36,904 nt of DNA from Treponema sp. UBA3813. Lineage in GTDB: Bacteria > Spirochaetota > Spirochaetia > Treponematales > Treponemataceae. The notes below the pieces were generated by a model, which was given only the letters and a program-made list of their open reading frames with translations, did not search any database and had not been told where the DNA came from. Below are positions 1 through 8,132 of this stretch, in pieces (the stretch's first letter is position 1; the number at the start of each line of letters is the position of its first letter). The position numbers and the translations under genes are program-made. The DNA is taken from assembly GCA_002368605.1 (NCBI GenBank), contig DFEB01000039.1, forward strand, positions 1 to 36,904, written 5' to 3'.

Positions 1-1757
1 CGGCCGCTTTCAATGCGGCTCATGTCAAGGATGTCATTTATTAGGCCAAGCAGATGCTCTGCCGATGAGCCGATTTTTTCCAGATAATCCCTGGTTTTGG
101 GAGAAAGGTCTTTTTCGTTAAGGGCAAGACTGTCAAGCCCGATGATTGCGTTCATAGGAGTGCGGATTTCGTGGCTCATGCTTGAAAGGAAGATGGTTTT
201 TGCCTTGTTTGCCTCTTCTGCGGTTTTTAGGGCATCGGAAAGGGCAGCATTTCTTGCAAGGGAATCCCGCATTTCCTCGTCGATGTCTGTAAAGCCCAGA
301 CCTACGATGTGAATTTTCTTGTCGCCTTCTTCGCCGTCATTTTTAACACCGGCCATTTTGAGCATCTCATAACTTTCTTTATCGTCTCGGTTCACTAAGT
401 AACGGATTGAGAAGGCCATGGATTTGTCAAGATTTGCACGGATATGTTCAGGCGTAATGAATGAAAGGAATTTTTCCTTGTAGTCAGCGGTGACATATTT
501 TTCGGCATAATCCGCAAATGTCTCAAAGAAAGGAATTTTCTCCCCGACATTAAAAGGCAGGGGAACAGCGTTTCCTTTTCGGTAACAGGTGGCGATTCCA
601 GTTTCAAGGTCAAGATAGTAAACGCTGCGGTAGTCGCTGGCAAGGGCCGTAATCATGCCTGCCTGCTCGTTGCGTTTTTTCTCCTGCCGCGCAATCTGCT
701 GCTGCAGGGCAAGCTGCTCTTCCAGTTCCTGCTGCTGGACACGGTTTTCTGCGTCGGCGATTTCTTTTTGAAGGGTAATGCTGGCCGTTTTTTTCATCTG
801 CCTGAACATCATCACGAAAAGCGCTATTAAGAAAGCCGCCACCAAAAGGGACATAAAAAGACTTCGGCTGATTATTCCTGTTGATATAGAAGAAATCTGC
901 TCGCTGATGACGCTTTCGCGGATAAGGTAGGTAAGCATCCAGTCCGTGTTCGGAATCGGAACATAATACATGGTGTCAAGGATGCCTTTGTAGGTAAATG
1001 AAACGAAACCTTCCTTTCGCTGAACAAAATTCTCGTGAAGTTTTTCAGCGGAAAAATCCCCCTCAAAGATTGCATTGCTCAAAGCCGGAAAGAGGTTGCT
1101 TTCTGTGGCACTGCCCCCAAGAACCTCATTCGTAAGGGGGAAACCTTCCTGAGTGTAGATATTACAGAAAGTCGTGACCCTGCCCCCTTGCCCGATTTGC
1201 AGAGAAAAGCCCTCCAGAAGACGGTTTATGTTGATTTCCATAAAGCAAACCACCAGCGTCTGTCCGTTGAATGGAAGGTGATCAACAGGACTTGCGATAA
1301 TTACCGTGCGGTTTTTGCTGTGGGAATTTTTAAGGGAAATTTCCGGCTCGGCAAGGTTCTTGTAGTCAAAATTGTAAAGGTCAATGTCGCTCCGCGTGCC
1401 ACGGGATGTATAAATAAGACCATTTGAATCTACAAAAGCGAATTTTTCAAGACCGTAAAGTTGCTTCATTCGGGCTTGGTATGCCTGTAATTTTGGCACG
1501 GAAGAAAGGTCGGATTTTTCAAGAAGCCCGATTGCCACATCCAAATCGCTTATATAGTCGGCAAGTTTTCCCGAAACGACTTGCTCACGGCGGGTTGCAA
1601 GCTCGTCAAGGTAAAGGAGACTGACATTTCGGACGGCTTTTTCAGTATCAACGCTGGCACTTTTTCCTGTCCATAGGGTTCCGAACACAAGAAAAAGAAG
1701 GGCGAGCACGCTGCCAGTTAATGTCACTCCCATAATACCGATTCGCTTTTTTTCCAT
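1..1757 (-). CDS. Sensor histidine kinase, C-terminal part outside the window
   Basis: This is a membrane sensor kinase cut by the left edge, with about 585 residues visible. The start ATG at 1757 is followed by a membrane helix (about residues 6-24), a roughly 270-residue extracytoplasmic region of the size of a Cache-type sensor, a second helix (about 298-322) and a glutamine-rich coiled coil (about 325-370). A PAS-like region follows, then the HisKA box SMSHEIRTPMNAIIG with the phospho-accepting histidine near residue 529. The ATPase domain, and any receiver domain, would lie to the left. It should autophosphorylate in response to an extracytoplasmic ligand; the ligand is unknown. AAGGAG lies 12 nt before the ATG, which is long spacing. 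It follows the ABC-F gene by 68 nt, so it may be the last gene of that operon or have its own promoter. Confidence 0.85.
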   Translation of the reverse strand, partial: MEKKRIGIMGVTLTGSVLALLFLVFGTLWTGKSASVDTEKAVRNVSLLYLDELATRREQVVSGKLADYISDLDVAIGLLEKSDLSSVPKLQAYQARMKQLYGLEKFAFVDSNGLIYTSRGTRSDIDLYNFDYKNLAEPEISLKNSHSKNRTVIIASPVDHLPFNGQTLVVCFMEININRLLEGFSLQIGQGGRVTTFCNIYTQEGFPLTNEVLGGSATESNLFPALSNAIFEGDFSAEKLHENFVQRKEGFVSFTYKGILDTMYYVPIPNTDWMLTYLIRESVISEQISSISTGIISRSLFMSLLVAAFLIALFVMMFRQMKKTASITLQKEIADAENRVQQQELEEQLALQQQIARQEKKRNEQAGMITALASDYRSVYYLDLETGIATCYRKGNAVPLPFNVGEKIPFFETFADYAEKYVTADYKEKFLSFITPEHIRANLDKSMAFSIRYLVNRDDKESYEMLKMAGVKNDGEEGDKKIHIVGLGFTDIDEEMRDSLARNAALSDALKTAEEANKAKTIFLSSMSHEIRTPMNAIIGLDSLALNEKDLSPKTRDYLEKIGSSAEHLLGLINDILDMSRIESG

Positions 1758-1781
1758 AAATCCGAAATTCTCCTTACGGAA

Positions 1782-1787
1782 AGTATA
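1782..1787 (-). promoter_or_regulatory. Possible -10 box for the histidine kinase
   Basis: TATACT lies on the minus strand in the 68-nt gap between the ABC-F gene and the kinase. No good -35 is present at 16-18 bp, so this is weak evidence for a separate promoter. Confidence 0.25.
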
Positions 1788-1825
1788 ACATGAATCGGAA
1801 TTATTTAATAGAAGAAATTACGGCG

Positions 1826-3820
1826 CTAAAATTCTTCCAGTGCCAGGGCCGCCTCTTCCCACTGGGCGTTGAGTTCGTCCAGTTTTTGAGAAAGCTGGGC
1901 GATTTTAGCTTGAACTGCCTTTGCCTTCTCGCCGTTTGAGTAAACTTCGGGATTTGCCATTTTGTTTTCCTCAGCGGATTTTTCTTCTTCGACTCTGGCG
2001 ATTTCCTCTTCGATTTGAGAAACCTTCTTTTCAGCCTTGCGCCGCTCTGCCTCAAGTTTCTTTTTCTCTTCGTAGGAGAGCCTCGAACTAGAAATCCCTC
2101 CGTGGATTTCTAGATTCGCACGAGAATTTGGCGACCGCTGTGCAGTCGTCAAATTCTCTCTTTTCTTTTTCTCTACATCCTGTAGAGCATCTTCAATTTC
2201 CCCATTCGCCTCACGCTCCAGCCGCTCCATATAGTAGCGGTAGTCGCCGGGGAAAGTGCGGAAATGGCCGGGCTTCAGCTCCAGAACACGGGTTGAAAGC
2301 TCTTCGATAAAACCTCGGTCGTGGCTGACGAAAATCACCGTGCCGCCGAAGTCTTTGAGGGCTTCAAGAAGGACATCCTTTGAGTGCATGTCCAGGTGGT
2401 TGGTGGGTTCGTCGAGGATAAGGAGATTGACCGGGCGCAAAAGGAGTTTGAGCAAGGCCACGCGCGACTTTTCGCCGCCGGAAAGGACATCAAGGCTCTT
2501 GAAAACGTCGTCGCCCCGGAAAAGGAAGGCTCCCAGCATGTCCCGAAGGCGGGGAATCAGCTCCAAAGGGGCGTCTTCCTCCACGGCCTCAAGGATTGTC
2601 TGGCTTCCCTTGAGAGTTTCGGCATTATCCTGAGAAAAGTAGCCGATTGAAACTCCCGCGCCCAGCTTTACGCTGCCTTCAAAATCGCTGTCAACGCCGG
2701 CAAGGATTCTGAGCAGGGTTGATTTTCCCGCTCCGTTGTGGCCTGCCACCACCAGACGGTCGCCGTTTTCAAGGAGAAGGTCAAGGTTGTCGAGGACTTT
2801 GTGCACACCGTCGTAAGACTTGGTGATTTTTTCGAGGGTTGCCACAAGCCTGCCTGAGTGGGGAGCGGGCGGAAACTTGAAGTGAATCTTCTTGAGGTTT
2901 TCAGGAATTACTATTTCGTGCTCAAGGATTTTGTCCAGCATTTTCTGCCGCTCCTGAGCCTGAGCCGCCTTCGTGGCCTTTGCCCCAAAGCGGTCTATGA
3001 ATTCCTGCAAGTGGCGGATTTCTTCCTGCTGTTTTTCGTATTCTTTTATGAGGGTTTCAAGCTCTGTTTCGCGCACCTTTTCGTAGTGAGAGAAATTCCC
3101 GGCGTATCGGTGAAGGTCGCCGTTGAAAAGCTCGTAGACTTCGTTAATCGTGTGGTCGAGGAAGTAGCGGTCGTGGCTTACGAGAAGGAAACCGCCGGAA
3201 TAATTATTGAGGAATTTTTCAAGCCATTCCCTGGCCTCAATGTCGAGGTAGTTGGTAGGTTCGTCCAAAAGAAGGATATCGGGATTTACCATGAGGGCCT
3301 TTCCAAGGGCGATTCTCATCTGCCAGCCGCCTGAAAATTCCTCGCATTTTTTTTCTAAGTCTTCGTGGGAAAAGCCCAGACCGGTGAGAATCTGCTCGGC
3401 CGTGGCACTTCGGCGGTTGAAGCCGGAATTTTCAAGTTCTGTGAGAATCTCATCGTGCCGCTCTAAAAGTGCCTTCTGGTTGCCTTTTCCTTCCTTTAAG
3501 TCGTCACCGATTTTGTCCAGCTCTTCCTGCAATTTGTAGCCGAATTCAAAGGCTTTGTCCGCCTCTTCCCGTAAAGTACAGCCGTGGTGGGTAAGTCCGC
3601 TCTGAGGAAGGTAGGCGATTCTGGCATCTTTTGAGACTGAGCGGCTTCCGTCATCGGGCTGGACAAGACCTGCCATTACCTTGATGAGAGTCGATTTTCC
3701 TGTTCCGTTTGCTCCGGTGAGAGCCGCCTTACTGCCCGCCTGTAGATTGACAGAAACACTTTTGAGAATATCACGGTCGCCAAAAGCCAGCGACACCTTG
3801 CTGAATTGTACAAATGCCAT
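1826..3820 (-). CDS. ABC-F family ATPase (YheS/Uup-like)
   Basis: A 664-residue soluble protein with two ABC ATPase domains and no membrane helices, as expected for the ABC-F family, which acts on ribosomes (translation factors or ribosome protection). Domain 1 has Walker A GANGTGKST (36-44), signature FSGGWQMR and Walker B LLLDEPTNYLD. A charged linker follows. Domain 2 has GHNGAGKST (about 360), LSGGEKSR and LLILDEPTNHLD. The C-terminus is a charged coiled coil, about residues 590-655. The start follows TAGGGAAAT, where the Shine-Dalgarno overlaps the upstream stop; the gap to the SH3 lipoprotein gene is 6 nt, so they are probably cotranscribed. Residues about 555-578 are encoded by two strong DNA hairpins that look inserted. 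Which ABC-F subgroup it belongs to cannot be told by eye. Confidence 0.93.
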   Translation of the reverse strand: MAFVQFSKVSLAFGDRDILKSVSVNLQAGSKAALTGANGTGKSTLIKVMAGLVQPDDGSRSVSKDARIAYLPQSGLTHHGCTLREEADKAFEFGYKLQEELDKIGDDLKEGKGNQKALLERHDEILTELENSGFNRRSATAEQILTGLGFSHEDLEKKCEEFSGGWQMRIALGKALMVNPDILLLDEPTNYLDIEAREWLEKFLNNYSGGFLLVSHDRYFLDHTINEVYELFNGDLHRYAGNFSHYEKVRETELETLIKEYEKQQEEIRHLQEFIDRFGAKATKAAQAQERQKMLDKILEHEIVIPENLKKIHFKFPPAPHSGRLVATLEKITKSYDGVHKVLDNLDLLLENGDRLVVAGHNGAGKSTLLRILAGVDSDFEGSVKLGAGVSIGYFSQDNAETLKGSQTILEAVEEDAPLELIPRLRDMLGAFLFRGDDVFKSLDVLSGGEKSRVALLKLLLRPVNLLILDEPTNHLDMHSKDVLLEALKDFGGTVIFVSHDRGFIEELSTRVLELKPGHFRTFPGDYRYYMERLEREANGEIEDALQDVEKKKRENLTTAQRSPNSRANLEIHGGISSSRLSYEEKKKLEAERRKAEKKVSQIEEEIARVEEEKSAEENKMANPEVYSNGEKAKAVQAKIAQLSQKLDELNAQWEEAALALEEF
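2088..2158. repeat. Two consecutive hairpins inside the ABC-F coding region
   Basis: The first is a perfect 10-bp inverted repeat (CTAGAAATCC at 2088-2097, GGATTTCTAG at 2104-2113, 6-nt loop). The second has a 14-bp stem (2122-2135 with 2145-2158, one G:T pair, 9-nt loop). Both lie in frame in the linker between the second ATPase domain and the C-terminal coil. This looks like a palindromic element tolerated as protein-coding sequence. No second copy was seen in the window. Confidence 0.8.
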
Positions 3821-3826
3821 ATTTCC

Positions 3827-5194
3827 CTACTTTTTCTCAAAAAATAAAATCATGGGGCTTGAGCTGCGGGCGGTGACTACTCCGTCTTTGACCGGGGCTT
3901 TTGACGCGTCTTCCAGGCGCAAGCCTGTATCAGTGAGTTTGTAGAGGAAATTCACGCCATTTTCCATGCCGGTGAAGTGCATTGTGATTACGCCGTCGTA
4001 AGAAGATTTGAGGGAATTCGCGATGAAGTAATCCAGCGAGACTGTGACCGAGCCAAGAGCCTTGTTTGAGATGATAGCAGGCTGCAAGAGCTTGTAATTG
4101 CTCCAGGTTACAGAATTTTCATTGTTAAATTTAATCGTTCCGTAGTTTGAGCTTTTGAAGACAGGACCTGCGCTTGCGATTCGCTTGAGTTCGTTCTGCC
4201 GGCGAGTCAGTTCGTTTTCAATGACTTTTTCGATATCTTCGCTCAGGGCCACCAAAGTTTCCTGCCTTTGCTTGCCTTTTTCCATGTACTGCAAAATCAT
4301 GATGTCAGAAGCAGCCCCGCGGATGGACATTTTAAGGTTGCTGCCGGTGAATTCATATTCTTTTTCGGCCTTTTTTGTGATGTCTGTGTAAGTCCATGAG
4401 CCGCCAGCATTTTCTGTGTTAAGGACGGCCGTTCCTGCAAAAACTGACTCGGCATTTTCTTCAATGTTGATTCCGAATGAGAAGCCGTAGCTTGGGTTCA
4501 TGCGATTCACATCAATTCGACCGACTTTTATCATATTCTGGAAGGATTCGGGATACCATTCCTTTGCGATGAGATTCTGGATAATCGCCTTGTCGCCGCT
4601 CTTTGAGTCGCCTTTCAAATCATCCATCTTAATAGAAGAATCTTGCATTTGTGCCGAAACATCGAAAGATTCAGCCTGAAAAAGAGCGAGATTGTGAGAA
4701 AAACACCAGCCGTAAGTGCCAGTTTCGGTGAGGACTCTAAGCCACTCGCCTTCCATATTGCCCTTTCCGTTGGTTACGGCCGCACCTGTTCCGCGATAAA
4801 GACAGCGGATAATTTCGTCTTCCCGCAAGCGGTAGACTTGTTTTGAAGTGTTTACCGCATCAGAGCGGATTGGAAGGCCGTCAAGTTTGACCCTGGCGTA
4901 AGTGTGCTCGAATTCAGAAAAACGCTTCTGCTGTTTGAGTGCGCGGGATTTGCTTTCTGGCTCGGTGGCCTGCCAAAGAGGGATTTCGAAATTCTCTTTG
5001 GAGCCAGGAATTGAAACAACATAAACCTGAGAGATATTTGATTTGATGTGAACTTTTAAAAGCGTGCCGTCAGCAATTTCATGCTCTGGATTTGACCACA
5101 AAAGCACGCTGTAACCTAAAGTCTTTGAGCAAGAACAAAAAATCCCCGAAAGAAAAAGGGAAGTTAAAATCAAGATAGAAATTTTCTTCGACAT
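3827..5194 (-). CDS. SH3-domain lipoprotein
   Basis: A 455-residue predicted lipoprotein. The N-terminus MSKKISILILTSLFLSGIFC is a lipoprotein signal with Cys20 (or Cys22) as the lipidation site. Residues about 100-170 resemble a bacterial SH3-like domain (LPIRSDAV... ending in GEWLRVLTETGTYGWCF). The remainder is not recognised. The frame is open 20 codons further upstream (to 5254), but that extension is hydrophilic, would hide the signal peptide and runs into promoter and repeat sequence, so ATG 5194 is preferred. There is no Shine-Dalgarno; a TATAAT sits 10 nt before the ATG. It is first gene of a likely operon with the ABC-F ATPase and perhaps the histidine kinase, and divergent from the phase-variable lipoprotein gene. 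Confidence 0.75.
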   Translation of the reverse strand: MSKKISILILTSLFLSGIFCSCSKTLGYSVLLWSNPEHEIADGTLLKVHIKSNISQVYVVSIPGSKENFEIPLWQATEPESKSRALKQQKRFSEFEHTYARVKLDGLPIRSDAVNTSKQVYRLREDEIIRCLYRGTGAAVTNGKGNMEGEWLRVLTETGTYGWCFSHNLALFQAESFDVSAQMQDSSIKMDDLKGDSKSGDKAIIQNLIAKEWYPESFQNMIKVGRIDVNRMNPSYGFSFGINIEENAESVFAGTAVLNTENAGGSWTYTDITKKAEKEYEFTGSNLKMSIRGAASDIMILQYMEKGKQRQETLVALSEDIEKVIENELTRRQNELKRIASAGPVFKSSNYGTIKFNNENSVTWSNYKLLQPAIISNKALGSVTVSLDYFIANSLKSSYDGVITMHFTGMENGVNFLYKLTDTGLRLEDASKAPVKDGVVTARSSSPMILFFEKK

Positions 5195-5204
5195 AGTGGG
5201 AAAT

Positions 5205-5233
5205 ATTATAGTGAAAAAAGAATGGCAAGTCTC
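5205..5233 (-). promoter_or_regulatory. Promoter of the SH3 lipoprotein operon, near-leaderless
   Basis: TATAAT (minus strand, 5210-5205) lies 17 bp from GAGACT (5233-5228), which shares the GAC core of the -35 consensus. Transcription would start about 3 nt before the ATG at 5194. GAGACT is part of a fragment (AAGTCTCCCCCTT on the plus strand) of the palindromic repeat seen at 14074 and in uvrC. Confidence 0.5.
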
Positions 5234-5272
5234 CCCCTTTATCCATTTATGCACTTAAGTCCGGTGTAAAAG

Positions 5273-5301
5273 TTGACAAGCAAATATTTGTAAGCTATTC
5301 T
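5273..5301 (+). promoter_or_regulatory. Sigma-70-type promoter of the phase-variable lipoprotein/glycosyltransferase operon
   Basis: A perfect TTGACA (5273-5278), a 17-bp spacer and TATTCT (5296-5301). The leader is about 25 nt and contains the Shine-Dalgarno AGGGAG (5323-5328), 5 nt before ATG 5334. It is the strongest promoter match in the window. Confidence 0.75.
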
Positions 5302-5333
5302 TAGGAAGAAGTTCATAAAACTAGGGAGTTTAT

Positions 5334-7038
5334 ATGTTTAAAAAATTATTTCCAATTGCAATCCTTTTTTGTCTTTTTTTCCCTTCATGTTCATCTTTTA
5401 TAGATTCAAACGAAAGCGCAAGTATTAATCTTGAAATTACAGGTAAACTTATAGAAAAGCTTGCAGAATCTTCTACCCCCCCCCCCTTCAAGTGCACGTT
5501 CTATTAGCGGCCTTGAGGGTGTAAGCCAATACAAAATAAAAGCCGTGCTTACGGCAGACGGAAGTGAATATGTAGAGGAAGCTTTTATTCAAAAATCTTC
5601 TTCATCTTCTGTCACCATAACATTCCCGGCCGTTCGGGCAGGCTCAAGGGCAAAGATTATTGTACACATCCTTATTGGAAATTATGAATACGCCCGCGGA
5701 GAGAGTGATGAAATAACAGTTAAAGCAGGCTCTAATTTTCTTATCATAAAGATTGGGAAAAATGCCATTTTACCGATCATTCTTTATAATCAAATCAATT
5801 CTGAAAAAGTCTTTTCATTGTCGTCTAACCCAGATTCTGCTGGCGATTATAAAGTAGAGATAGACAACGACAACAGTGTTCCATTTACTCCCAAAGCAAA
5901 GTTATTTACTTTTATTAATGGAGGCGAATCTCCTGCCGATGGTGATTTAGATATTCCATATACACAATATACATCATATGGCACTACTATAACAACCTAT
6001 TATACGCCAACATACAGTTTTGGAGACAACTGTCTTTACTGGCTTTATCAAAATAAAGTATATGTTTACACAGCACCAGACTATAACCAAACCGATGAAC
6101 TTGACCTTATATCAAAATTTAAGGAAATAAATACAGACTTAGCGAGCGCTACCTTAACAATAAAAGGGCTGGCTTATTACGACGGAAACCTCTACTTTTT
6201 TATTAATTACAACTCTCAGTACTATTTTGCAGCCTATAACCTTGAAGACCAAAATCTTATTTTTGTTAGTTATAATTTTAATACCACACCATGCGACAGC
6301 CTTGCCGTAACAAAAATCGGAGAAAATTACATTCTCTGTTCAATAAATGCTTCCACCATCGCACTTTATATTCAGGAATTTACAATCACAAAAAATGAGA
6401 ACGATGTAAGCATTCTGACTCTAGATGAAACACCATCTAATATCGCTTTTCCTGTTACTGGCTCTGATTTTTATGGCAGCTATGGCCAATACTTTGGCGG
6501 CTTACAGATTTTAGGAAACACTCTCTATGTAACCTGTTATTTTTACAGGGCCACCAGCAATGATGTTCAAGCTTATTTCCTTAATCCCAATACAGATTCT
6601 ATTTTTCCTGTTATGAGTGCAGGAGGACTTGGAAAAATAGATTTGTCTTCTACAAGCTATGAGTTTGGTACGTGGAGCAATGGCGAAAAACTTTTGGGGC
6701 TTTATAAGAATTATTATTACTTAAAAAATGAAAACGACGAATCTTATATAAAATCATCAAATGCAGTAATAATGACTCCACCCGAAGACAAAGCCTCAAG
6801 TTATTTTTACGGTGCAAAGCGAATTATCGCAAAAAAACAAGATGAGATTGTAATTGCAGACGACGGTGCCTATGTAGAGATTAAAGGCGATCGGACGGAT
6901 CCTGATGCAATAAAAAAATGCGTAAACAAAAACCGCGTTGTTACTGTAAACTTAAAAAATGAGTCTATTTCTGCTGTAGATGTAAATGCCAGTTTTAGTT
7001 CAACCTTAGGTACTGGTACTTTCTATGGAATTGAATAA
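5334..7038 (+). CDS. Lipoprotein of unknown function, out of frame at a poly-C tract (phase OFF)
   Basis: From ATG 5334, behind a good Shine-Dalgarno, the frame encodes a lipoprotein signal (MFKKLFPIAILFCLFFPSC, Cys19) and then about 28 residues up to an 11-C run (5476-5486). As sequenced, this frame stops at TAG 5505-5507 after 57 residues. The long downstream frame, open to TAA 7036-7038, lacks any start of its own except a TTG at 5461 with no Shine-Dalgarno. Removing one C (10 C) joins them into a 567-residue lipoprotein whose junction reads TPPPSSARS. The body is rich in Tyr, Asn, Ser and Thr and probably beta-structured; I do not recognise a family. Either the gene is phase-variable or the homopolymer length is a sequencing error. 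Its stop overlaps the glycosyltransferase start. Confidence 0.75.
5476..5486 (+). repeat. Homopolymeric tract of 11 C
   Basis: This is the longest C/G run noticed in the window. It sits inside a coding region, 47 codons after the start, just beyond the signal peptide of the lipoprotein. With 11 C the reading frame is broken; 10 or 13 C would restore it. Position and length are typical of slipped-strand phase-variation tracts. Confidence 0.9.
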
Positions 7039-8072
7039 TGATAAAGTTAAAATCGCTTCCAAAAATTTCTGTATGCATTCCAGTTTTTAATTCGGAAGCG
7101 ACACTTTTTCGCACTCTTGAATCCCTGCCTCCGCAAACTTTTACAGAATGGGAATGTATAATCGTAAATGACGGAAGCAATGGAAAAGACCTTTATCAAA
7201 ATGATTGCAAAAAAATTGTAACCCGATTCAGAAAAAAGTATAAGTTTCCCAAAAATAAAATCTTATACATTGAGCACAGAAAAAATCTTGGTCTGCTTGA
7301 AGCCAGAAGGAGTGCGGTTTTTGCAGCTTCTGCTCAATACATCTGCATCTTAGACAGCGACGATGAGCTTTTGCCGGAGTCTCTTGAATTTTTATATAAA
7401 GCAGCCCAAAAAAGCGATGCGGATATTGTTCATGGTGCGTCAGAAATCCTTTATGATAAAAAAAACTGTAGCGAAGAAATTTTAATGCGGGCAAGTTCCA
7501 TTGAAAAAAAAGCGAATAATATTTACGAAGGCGAGTTGTTAAACCAGGGAATTTTTGACGGCTTTCTTGTAAAATCAAATCATTCAGGCTTTTTGTGGGG
7601 AAAACTTTTTCGCAGGGAACTTTACCTAAAGGCTCTTTCTTACATTCCTTTTTCTAACTGCGTTTTTGCGGAAGACTTTCTTCAGTATTTTTTTATTTCA
7701 CTTTTTGCAAAAAAATATACCGGTATAGAAAACAATGTTTACCGCTACTACATAGATTCCGGAATTTCTTCACTTGCAAAAATAGAAGATTTACAAAAAT
7801 GGCAGAAAATTTCTTCTACGGCAAATGTGTTTACAATCCTTTTTTCAGTCATAAAAGAATTTTCACCGGGCACCTTTAGTCAAAATCAAATGGAAGCCCT
7901 GCGCTCTTTCAGCAAATCCTATCTTGCAAATAATCTGAAGCAGCTGAACGAAGCGGTAGACGAAAAAATCAAAACAGAGGCTCGGCAAATGCTCTGCGAT
8001 TATTGGGGAGAAGACTTTGTGGAATATATCGAAGAAAATACTTACCTCAATCCCGCAAGAGAGCAGCAATGA
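7038..8072 (+). CDS. Family 2 glycosyltransferase (GT-A fold)
   Basis: A 344-residue cytoplasmic glycosyltransferase. The N-terminal GT2 domain begins at residue 9 with KISVCIPVFNSEATL. It has VNDGS (about 43-47) for nucleotide-sugar binding and the metal-binding DSDD at 106-109, followed by an acceptor-side domain with a conserved WGKLFRRELY-like segment (about 187). No membrane helix is visible. The acceptor and sugar are unknown. Its ATG overlaps the stop of the preceding lipoprotein by one base (TAATG), so its translation is probably coupled to that of the upstream lipoprotein. It is AT-rich compared with mnmG and the flanking genes, as is the lipoprotein, which suggests the two moved or evolved together. 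Confidence 0.9.
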   Translation: MIKLKSLPKISVCIPVFNSEATLFRTLESLPPQTFTEWECIIVNDGSNGKDLYQNDCKKIVTRFRKKYKFPKNKILYIEHRKNLGLLEARRSAVFAASAQYICILDSDDELLPESLEFLYKAAQKSDADIVHGASEILYDKKNCSEEILMRASSIEKKANNIYEGELLNQGIFDGFLVKSNHSGFLWGKLFRRELYLKALSYIPFSNCVFAEDFLQYFFISLFAKKYTGIENNVYRYYIDSGISSLAKIEDLQKWQKISSTANVFTILFSVIKEFSPGTFSQNQMEALRSFSKSYLANNLKQLNEAVDEKIKTEARQMLCDYWGEDFVEYIEENTYLNPAREQQ

Positions 8073-8093
8073 CCATTCTATCTGTCACCGCAC

Positions 8094-8122
8094 TTTCAAC
8101 AAGACTAATTTTTCACTATAAT
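8094..8122 (+). promoter_or_regulatory. mnmG promoter, near-leaderless
   Basis: TTTCAA (8094-8099), a 17-bp spacer and TATAAT (8117-8122). Only 10 nt separate the -10 from ATG 8133 and there is no Shine-Dalgarno, so the transcript would carry a leader of about 3 nt. The -35 TTTCAA and its context CTTTCAACA also occur at the murJ promoter. Confidence 0.55.
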
Positions 8123-8132
8123 CATTCTCATT

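Noticed and set aside
5195-5254. Upstream start for the SH3 lipoprotein (20 extra codons)
   Set aside because: The extension covers the TATAAT and repeat fragment and would bury the lipoprotein signal peptide.
5461-5475. TTG 5461 as the start of the long lipoprotein frame
   Set aside because: It has no Shine-Dalgarno and no signal peptide, and it lies inside the well-initiated signal-peptide frame. A one-base tract change explains the layout better.
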